Source: Aralia elata (lineage: Eukaryota; Streptophyta; Magnoliopsida; Apiales; Araliaceae). From it: a stretch of DNA of 64,000 nucleotides. This document shows, piece by piece, positions 56,421 through 64,000 of this stretch. Below the pieces are notes generated by a model. The model was not told where the DNA came from, made no database searches, and worked only from the letters and a program-made list of their open reading frames with translations. The first letter of the stretch is position 1, and the number at the start of each line of letters is the position of its first letter. The position numbers were made by a program, and so were the translations under genes. The stretch spans positions 202,305 to 266,304 of the forward strand of contig JAVJAP010000220.1 of NCBI GenBank assembly GCA_034770075.1, given 5' to 3'.

Positions 56421-57690
56421 TGTTGGGTTTAGATCCTATTGTACTCTATTAGGTTGTTGCTGACATAGATGAACTTTGACCCTCCATTCATCTTTAGATA
56501 TTTAGGCAGTCTGTTGGTGAATCATATTCTTCTGGATGCTACTGATGATGGTCGCTTAAGACCTTCCTTTCTATCTGTGTTGGTACTTAGCAGAATGCAG
56601 ACGAATATCACCTTCCATTGAACACTGGTTTGACTTGTCCAAGTTATACTTCTTTATACTATTCAACACATAGTTTCCATTGCTTGATTCATTAGAGTTA
56701 TTCTTTCTGGATTTTGGTTACTCTAGATTCTTGGCTTCTTGGTCATTCGATTCTTTAGCTCATAATGCTAGCCCTTTTTTTTGGCATACCTCTTTGTTGC
56801 AGTGAATAGCTCTCTAGCTGATTTTGTACAGTGGGTGTTCTTGCTCTTTTTGCTTACTGCATTACCGAATTAACACCCACACATTCGAGTTTTATTGGTT
56901 TTCTCCTTTTGTCATAGTTCTCCATTTTTCTGTCCGGTTAGAAAAGCTGTGCCGTTTGATATCTTCTTGTCTCTCTCGTTGCCACTTTTTTCGTTGGAGA
57001 TTTAACTTTTTGCTAGACTTATTTATTATATTTCACTTTAGTTTATTTTACTTCCCTAAGTGTTGACTGGGTGAATTGGCTGGTTTTTTGTGTGTATGAG
57101 TCGAGCATTCCCATTAGCTGATGTTGGTACCAAGATGAGTGGAGTCTCACATGCTTTTACGCTGTTTGTTTGATTGCTGCAGTGCAGTATTTGTATCTGT
57201 TTGAGCTCCACTCAAATCTGGTTAACATTTATTATTACTCTCCTTGTTATTTATTTCATCCACTCATCTTGGAATAGCCACAACCCTAATGATGTGCTCT
57301 AAATATTATTAATCCAACTGGGCACTTTCTTTACTTGCTCTACGATCATCTTAGGTGTAGCCTGTATCTTTGATCGCTAGAGGTTGTGAAAAATCTGCTT
57401 GCTTCTAAACTGAAGACTATTGCCTTTTGGTCATAGAGTTTACTACTTCCATTCAGTTGTGGCCTTGTGCTATCTTATAGTTCGTAGATATTGTGGTTGA
57501 CTGTACTTGCCATTTCGTATTTGATGTGCTTTCTCACTATATTGCAGGTCTGTCCTTCCTTATGCTCTGTGATCTCCATTTAGCTTTTCGTTCCTCCAGA
57601 GCATAGAATCATTTAGGATCTATTGTTGAGCCATTGTTAATAGTGTGCTTATCATATGAGGAGTTTTTTGCTCTATTGTTCTTTTTAGGT
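56421..57690. other. unassigned intergenic-like DNA
   Basis: T-rich sequence with no convincing frame. A GTTGGTACCAAGATGAGTGG sequence near 57124-57143 faintly recalls the primer-site and LTR-end junctions of G1/G2. I see nothing else to support a feature. Confidence 0.35.
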
Positions 57691-58777
57691 GTTGACTTTG
57701 CTTCTGTTGTCATAGAGGACTGCTCTTTTTTTATTAATCTTCTTGTTTGTTGCGGCACCTGTGATGTAGAGGACTGCTCTACTTAATCTTCAGACATTCT
57801 TTCTTAGGCTCATAGAGTATTGCTCTACGATCTCTTTCACTTTCTTTTGCTGGAGGATTTGCTTGCTGAGTTTTGGTTTCCATTTTTTATTTTTAGACTC
57901 ACCTCTATTATCACTTGATCTTGCTGGAACTTTTCTGCTCTACGGGACTCTTGTCTTTAATGGCAGGTCTAGAGTCTTGATGGATCGTTAGGAGTGATTA
58001 CTTGACCTGTCCTTGTCCTTTGATCTCTATTATGGCCCTTGATGCTTTTTGGTTGTGTTCAAAGATCTTGCTATGTCTGATTAGCTCATGCTCAGCTTGC
58101 TTAGTAGTCTTGAAGATTGCCATTTTAACTTTGAGTGCCTTAGTAGTGACTGTTCTACTTTGTTGCTTGATTGCAGACTTTATCATTGGGATAGCTACTA
58201 GCGTTGGCTTATATGTTTGGTCTAACGTTCATAGAATGAGATGAATTTGTTTAGCACTAACTCTTACGGAAACCCATATTGGCACACTGATTTTCCTCTT
58301 TCGTAGTTGGTGCCACTCTACGAAAACCTGAGTAAATTTCTTTGTTCTGCCAAAGTCATACTTCTACGATTGCCGTTGAAACAGTCTGTGTTGAACGATG
58401 CGCCAGCTCTATGATAGTCCTGGTTATAAATACTGTTGAGTGCGCTCTTATGATCTACCGATCCTGTTTACTGTGCTTGCTTGGCAGTACTGCTCTACGA
58501 TCTTTAGATTTAGCACTGCAAATTGCCGAATGGAAGTAACTCTTTTGTCCTAACCGAGGCGGACTCTACGTCCTGCCGATCGGGATGGCAAAACTTTACG
58601 TTCTACATGTTAGTTTTTACCGAGATAACTTTCTAGTTTCCTGTGATTGCATACTTGGTTCTGCGATTGTTTGATTGACTGCTCTAGGATCTTTCACTTA
58701 GTCAGTTGCAAAAATGTTCTTACAATCAGTCTAGCCCTTTGTTTGTACATATGTCATTTACTAGTACATAAGATAAA
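57691..58777. repeat. dispersed CTCTACG-motif region
   Basis: GCTCTACGATCTT or close variants (CTCTACG, CTCTACT, CTCTAGG) recur about ten times, near 57714, 57773, 57822, 57939, 58315, 58494, 58564 and 58681. The G1 LTR has the same CACTCTACG words at 7919-8230 in the same orientation, so this may be the distal part of the LTR beginning at 52271. Short frames here show no family. Confidence 0.45.
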
Positions 58778-60640
58778 TGATTGAGGTGGATTTTACATCT
58801 TTGAATTAATTGAGTATATTTTGGCTTGATATAATTTGTGAATTCTTAAAGGTATTCAATATTTTAAGTTTAGTTATTAGGTTATTTATAGTTTGTTTTT
58901 ATGTTTTTATTTTAGCAGGTAATGAAGCAAGGAGGAAACGCGGATTCCGAAACATCTTTTGGATGCTACAATAAGCAAGAGTAGACACAAGAAGAGAAGA
59001 TTGCAGGGATTTTTAACACTAGTGTATGGATGCATGTTATTGGTTTGGAAACTTAGATTGTATTGTAGAGGCTACTCCTTTAGCCTTTCTGGAATATTTT
59101 GAATCGTCACAATCGGTAGTTTTCGGATGGGGGAAAAGTAATGTAATGACCAGTTTTACCAACGGACGTTGCACCTCAAAGTTTGGAGGTTATCATTTTG
59201 CATTAGCACTCACTTCAAGCCCAATTTTGGGGCTTTTGATCCAATCTTTAACCTCTTTTCAAAAAAAATTTTTTTTTCTCAAAGAATGAAAGTTGTAGAT
59301 CTCATCGAGAGCTTTCGGATTTGATATTGTGGCGTTTAGGAACCTGTAACTCCTCTCGGATCAAACGTTTATGACCATTTTTAACCAACAAATGCTGCAG
59401 CAGAAATTTTACATTTATGTTTGGCTCACTGGTGCGCGACCGTGGTTCCTAGTGTTATTTTGGGTGCGGCTATGCGTGTGCTGGTCTGCAAAGTGTTATA
59501 GTATGGGCAGCATGGCTGCACTGGTATAAAAAAAGCTTATTTTTGGACCCGACATTGAATAGAAAAGATGATTGTAACTTCTAATTGGTTTAGGGACTAT
59601 AACTAGAAAAAAAACCTTATAAATACATGATATGAAGCATAGAATCAAAGAGATCTTGTTACTTTTTGCTAACCCTAGTTTGGGGGAGAAGAGAGGGAGG
59701 CTTGAAGCAATTGAGCAAGCAAGAAGGATTCATCACAAGAGCTGAAGGAGAGACTCAAGGATTGCAATTATGATTTTATTCTCTTCCCTAATCTCATATT
59801 TTGTATTCATTGAATGCTTTTCATCAATTGTGGATTAAGGATTTTAATTCAATCATGAACTAATTTCGTTTAAGATTACAATAGAACTTATTGCGTAGCT
59901 ATTATTTATTATGCTTCCTTTTTTAATTATTGTGGATAATTATCAGGGATTGTCTATTATGATTTGTGATTAATTGCTTATTAAATTGTCTGATTAACAA
60001 TTACCTGTGGTAATCTTTATGAACTCGAGAGATGGATTATAGATTTAAGACTCTAATCATAATAGCAATTGTGATTGTGTTTTTAACATGGTGATGGAAT
60101 TCATAATTTGTGTTGAGGATAGAGATTATACCTATACGTCGCATGTAATCTGATAGAGAACCTGAGCTTTACATTCTTTTTACTTGTAATTCACATAGAG
60201 ATATCGTGAAATGTTAGTAAACTAGGGTGTTCATCTTTATATTCTATCTTTTGTGGATTTAAGTTGATTCGTTTATGATACATTGAGAATTGATTATAAA
60301 TATTGATGAGTTCTTGATTAACAATCCGGAATAATTACAATAATTTAATAGGTGACGTCTCTATACATCCAGTGCAACATTCAAGGGACGTAGTTAATCT
60401 TTAGCCATTTATCTGAATTCAATTCTGAGTAGTTAGTAATTAGTTACTTTTGTACTTTATTTTTAAAATTCAAAAATCTTTTATCGAAATTGTTTAAATA
60501 AAATAAATATTGGCTTATGAGTTAGTATTTGGTAATTATTATTAAATAATTCTCTGTGGGTTCGACACTTTTCTTATCACTTTAATACCTGTTGACCGTG
60601 TATACTTGCACTTATTTATTGATTACTAAATCGACAAACA
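58778..60640 (+). repeat. Athila 5' LTR
   Basis: 1863 bases, TGATTGAGGTGGATTTTACATC to CGACAAACA. The left end is fixed by the match to 63398, the right end by the primer site. It contains a GTGCGCGACCG/GGGTGCGGC block (about 59430-59475) matching 63944-63995. Compared with the 3' copy it carries many extra single bases. Confidence 0.88.
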
Positions 60641-60646
60641 AGTTTT

Positions 60647-60664
60647 TGGCGCCGTTGTGGGGGA
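60647..60664 (+). other. Athila primer-binding site
   Basis: TGGCGCCGTTGTGGGGGA, a near-perfect copy of the TGGCGCCGTTGCCGGGGA site (usually assigned to tRNA-Asp) of Athila and related plant gypsy elements, six bases after the LTR. Confidence 0.9.
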
Positions 60665-62050
60665 ATTTAGTTTACTAACTTTTAGCCATCATTAGCTTTC
60701 AATCAAATTAGTCTTAATTTAATTATTTTGCTTTTTATTTTAATTCTCTTCCTATAATTTCTCTCTTTTTAGATACACCATGGCTGACTTCCGACTATCA
60801 AATGGCCTATATACTTAGCATAATTCAGGCATTAAGAAAAGAGCGGCAGGGATTTATGAGATTCGCTGAATTGTCAGCACCGATTGAGAAATTTTCGAGG
60901 ATGATTGAAGCTTTTGCAGTACAATGTATTCAAAGTGTGGCGGGTTAATTTGTGATTATTATGCTGGCAATCAATCTGAGTCATTAATGCACTATCAATT
61001 TTAAGTCGATGCAGTATGGTGGCAATTTCTGGCGATTACCCCAACAGTTTTATGCCTTATTCCCAACAACTATAATCAAGATTGGGGTGGTATCATCCAG
61101 ATTTTTCATGGAGCCATAATAATCAAGTTCAAATCTTTGCTCCAAAGCAAATCATACACTCCAGAATTTTAGGATTCAGCCTATCTACATGAAGAAGAAA
61201 GGAAACTGAGTTTGGAGGAGGCACTTGGCGCAGTTTATTAAAACTACGGATATTAATAAAAGATATGAGTGATCAAGCTCAGCTGTTGAACTTAGTGGAT
61301 TTAATTATAAAAAGCCAAGTAGTGTCGCTTCGAAATCTTGAGAACCAGATGGGACAACTTATCAATGCCTTCAAAGAATAAGGTTATCATGTGTGTATGG
61401 CCCAATGACGTGGTTCTCGAGACTGATGGATTGTCCGCTGCCCCAAAGCTACCCAACCGGACGTGCTGATTGATGATAATTTCTGATATGGAGGAGAGAA
61501 TTAGTGGGGGATCAAGAAAATATATAGCCGAAGCCGTTGAGTTTCGACGGTGATGTATCGATTTTGTTAGTGCTCCATGTACCTTTTCCACCAAAGCTCA
61601 AAGATTCCGGGTAGTTTTGCAAAACCGTGTCCACTCTGGTAATCATGTCCTTGGTAAAGCTCTTTTTTGACTTTAGAACTAGGACTACATTACAATACAT
61701 GGTGGGATTGAGGAGAGAGGCGAAGATAGAAGAAGAGCCCCATGGTGTTTTGACAAGATTCAATGCCCTAATCTAATCACAAACACAACGGAGGAAGCAC
61801 CTTAGCTATTTTGACAGTCGTATTAAGGAACCTATCTTACAAAAAAAGCCAAAACCTCAGGTGACTTTGAATAACAAAATAAAAAAATTAATGGCCCCTA
61901 CTGACAGCAAAACACTTCATAGGTTTAACATTGCATCTAATGGATGGAGGGTTCCTCAATATTTCGAAGGGGAATTGTGATTAGTAAATGGTGAAGTTGG
62001 GCTGAACGACTTTAAAACAAGCGGCTTCTTGGGAGGCAATCCAAGTTTAA
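60665..62050 (+). pseudogene. Athila gag remnant
   Basis: Starts with a possible gag ATG at 60780 (MADFRLSNG, then a stop). Gag-like pieces follow in shifting frames, the clearest at about 61280-61380: a SLRNLENQMGQLINAF stretch before a stop. Between there and 61985 the sequence passes to a short pol-end-like piece and then the post-pol motif at 62000-62045 (GGCTGAACGACTTTAAAACA...GGGAGGCA). Protease, RT and integrase are absent. Minus-strand frames at 61301-61763 are shadows. Confidence 0.68.
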
Positions 62051-63397
62051 TTTTTTAGTTTGTTAGTTTTTATTTTTTTTATTAGGTTTCATAGTAGTTA
62101 ATAAATTTACTTCTAATGTGGTTTTGTACAGGTTATTCGAGTCCAATTCCAAGTGTCAATGCCTTATTCCATTTCCGATGTGCCTAGCACTATTCTTCAG
62201 ACTTTATTGCTTATAATTTTTAGGTGATAAAGTTCTTTGCTTTACTTTTTCCCTTTTTAGCCATTGGAGGAACAAATGTCTGGTTTTAGTTTGTGGGAGG
62301 ATGGTCTTGTTTTTGTGGTTATTTATTTTTAGTTACTTAAGGTTGCATTGTTCGTTAGTATGTTTTTAGGATAGGTAAGCAATGATTTGATTTGAATTTG
62401 ATTCGGCCAATGATAAGAAAAAAAATGGATTAAATGTTTTTTAACTCTTGTGAAGGTTGAGAAGCCTATGCCTTAGTTTATTATTTTGACTTATGAGTTG
62501 GGTTTACACTCTTTGTGATTTTTTTTGAAATTTAAAGCTCATTATCATCTGATTTAGCTAGTTGTGACTTAAAATTCTTTTTCGGTTTAAATGCTTGTGA
62601 AAGATATCTATGTGAAAACTTTTTAAAATCTTATTTGAGCTTCAGCCAAAGCGCGAAAATTTAGGCATTAACATAAGTTTGGGCGAAAATCTGTGGGGTT
62701 ATTGAACAATTGTGAAACCTTCCTGAGGTTAGAATGATGTATTCATGTGGTGGGTTTTTGAAGATGGAGCGTCTATAAAACGCACTCTCCCATAAACACA
62801 AGCACGTAGAAGGAGCGTTTAAAAACGCACTCGCGTGCGGAGAGGAAAACGATGAGGGAGCGTTAAAACGCACGTTGTTCAATGGGAAGTGAGATAGGAG
62901 CGGTAAAACGCACCTCATCTAAAAAGGAATGAAAAATAATAAAAAAAATTTGTGTTTTTAAAATACTTGGGAAGGGTTCAAGTGTGCTTAAATTTCATGA
63001 AATATTCTTTTGATCATCTAAATTTTTTGTTTTGCCTTTTTTAACGGAGACTGATGTGAAAGCAGGTTTTTTAGAGTTGATTTGAAAATCTTTTATGGTG
63101 TATTTGATTATATGATATAGTGTGAGTCATGGCTAGTTGAACATTTGGATGCGCACACACGCACTTAAAGGATCATGAGTAGTTGTGGAACTGATGATTA
63201 GGTTAAAATTTTAGGCTTTGCATGTTTTCGGAATTTTTTCTTGAGTTAACATTAGAAAGAAATCTTTGAGGCTATTATGAAAATTTGTATTGATTCATTG
63301 CTCGAGTCGTGTGAGTTGTTATTTAGAATTAGTTGTTTATACTTGTTATTCTTAGTGTGTGCTTGAGGACAATCAAAGATTTAAGTTTGGGGGTATT
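62051..63397 (+). other. Athila 3' noncoding region and polypurine tract
   Basis: T-rich noncoding sequence, including the palindrome array at 62766-62913 and ending in the polypurine tract TTTAAGTTTGGGGGTATT (63380-63397), the usual Athila form, directly before the LTR. No frame of interest. Confidence 0.7.
62766..62913. repeat. four copies of a GGAGCGTTAAAACGCAC palindrome
   Basis: Copies at 62766-62785, about 62812-62830, 62856-62873 and 62897-62913, spaced 40-46 bases. The core GCGTTAAAACGC is a palindrome. The outer copies carry compensated or single changes in the arm. Intervening sequence is not conserved. Confidence 0.82.
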
Positions 63398-64000
63398 TGA
63401 TGAGTGGATTTTACATCTATGAATTGAGTACGTTTGGCTTGATAATTTGTGAGGTCTTAAGTATTTTAAGTTAGTATTAAGTATTTATAGTGTTTTTATG
63501 TTATTTTGTAGGAAGAAGCAAGGCAACGCGATCCGAACATCGTTTGGAGTACAGTCAGCAAGGAGACGCAAGAAGGGAAGGATTGCAGGGCTTTTAACAC
63601 TAGGTTGGATGCATGTTATTGGTTTGAAACTTGGATTGTATTGTAGAGCTACTCCTTAGCTTTCTGGAACATTTTGAATCGTCACAATCGGAGTTCGGAT
63701 GAGAAAGTAATGACCGTTTTACCAACAGACGTTGAACCTCAAAGTTTGGAGTTGTCATTTGCATAGCACTCACGTCAATCCAAATTTTGACTTTGATCCA
63801 TTCTGAATCTCTCAATTCTCAAAGAATGAAAGTTGTAGATATCGTCGAGATCTTCGATTTGATATGGTGGTAGGCCCCGTAACGCCTCCCGGATCAAAGG
63901 TTATGACCATTTTACCAACAGATACTGCAGTAGAATTTTGTCTGGCGCGGGCGCGCCTGTTCCTCTAGTGTATTTTGGGCGCGGCCACGCTGGTCTGTAG
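63398..64000 (+). repeat. Athila 3' LTR, start
   Basis: First 603 bases of the 3' LTR, TGATGAGTGGATTTTACATC onwards, matching 58778-59500. Cut by the window end. Confidence 0.88.

Larger units (their letters stand above)
58778..64000 (+). mobile_element. Athila-type deletion derivative
   Basis: A plus-strand element with a 5' LTR (58778-60640), an Athila primer site, a 2.76 kb internal region with gag traces and no pol, a polypurine tract and the start of the 3' LTR. The gag word SLRNLENQMGQLINAF and the post-pol motif at 62000-62045 tie it to Athila. The missing protease-to-integrase block suggests internal deletion. It continues past the window end. Confidence 0.85.

Overview
This window looks like intergenic DNA from a large, repeat-rich plant nuclear genome, probably a eudicot. 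Almost every stretch I can explain is LTR retrotransposon. I see no convincing host gene, tRNA, rRNA or CRISPR array. The plant assignment rests on the families present: Ty1/copia, Ty3/gypsy of a chromovirus (Del/Tekay-like) type, Athila, and the Tat/Ogre lineage with its second RNase H domain and pol intron.

Layout. (a) 1-3392, minus strand: the 5' end of a Ty1/copia element (leader, primer-binding site, 1.8 kb LTR). It is inserted into (b) 3393-10403, minus: a decayed gypsy element called G1 here (pol start, gag, an extra coiled-coil ORF, primer-binding site, long LTR). G1 appears inserted inside the left LTR of (c) 10404-22495, minus: a related gypsy element, G2. G2 has lost pol and carries a 2.06 kb solo LTR of the Tat family (20024-22084) in its right LTR, flanked by a CCATA target duplication. 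G2 sits in (d) 22496-27213, plus: an Athila element with broken protease, RT, RNase H and integrase. (e) 27214-46581, plus: an almost whole 19.4 kb Tat/Ogre-type element. Its order is LTR, primer-binding site, gag, protease with a G-patch-like segment, a GT-AG intron, RT, two RNase H domains, integrase, a 7 kb 3' region holding an antisense plant gene-like ORF set and a 1.4 kb tandem array, then polypurine tract and LTR. (f) 46582-52269, plus: a 5'-truncated, heavily broken Ty1/copia element with its 3' LTR. (g) 52271-58777: another LTR of the G1/G2 family (minus) followed by poorly resolved repeat DNA. (h) 58778-64000, plus: a deletion-derivative Athila element with a 5' LTR, a short internal region without pol, and the start of its 3' LTR.

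How the parts work. In each element gag would form the particle, protease would cut the polyprotein, RT and RNase H would copy the RNA from a tRNA-primed site just inside the left LTR, and integrase would insert the copy. In this window none is intact. The Tat element is the least damaged. Its most notable features are the pol intron, whose removal keeps the frame open, and the antisense reading frames downstream of integrase.

Data quality. From about 42 kb rightwards, paired LTR copies differ mostly by scattered single-base insertions. That pattern suggests uncorrected long-read error in part of the window, so some frameshifts there may not be real.
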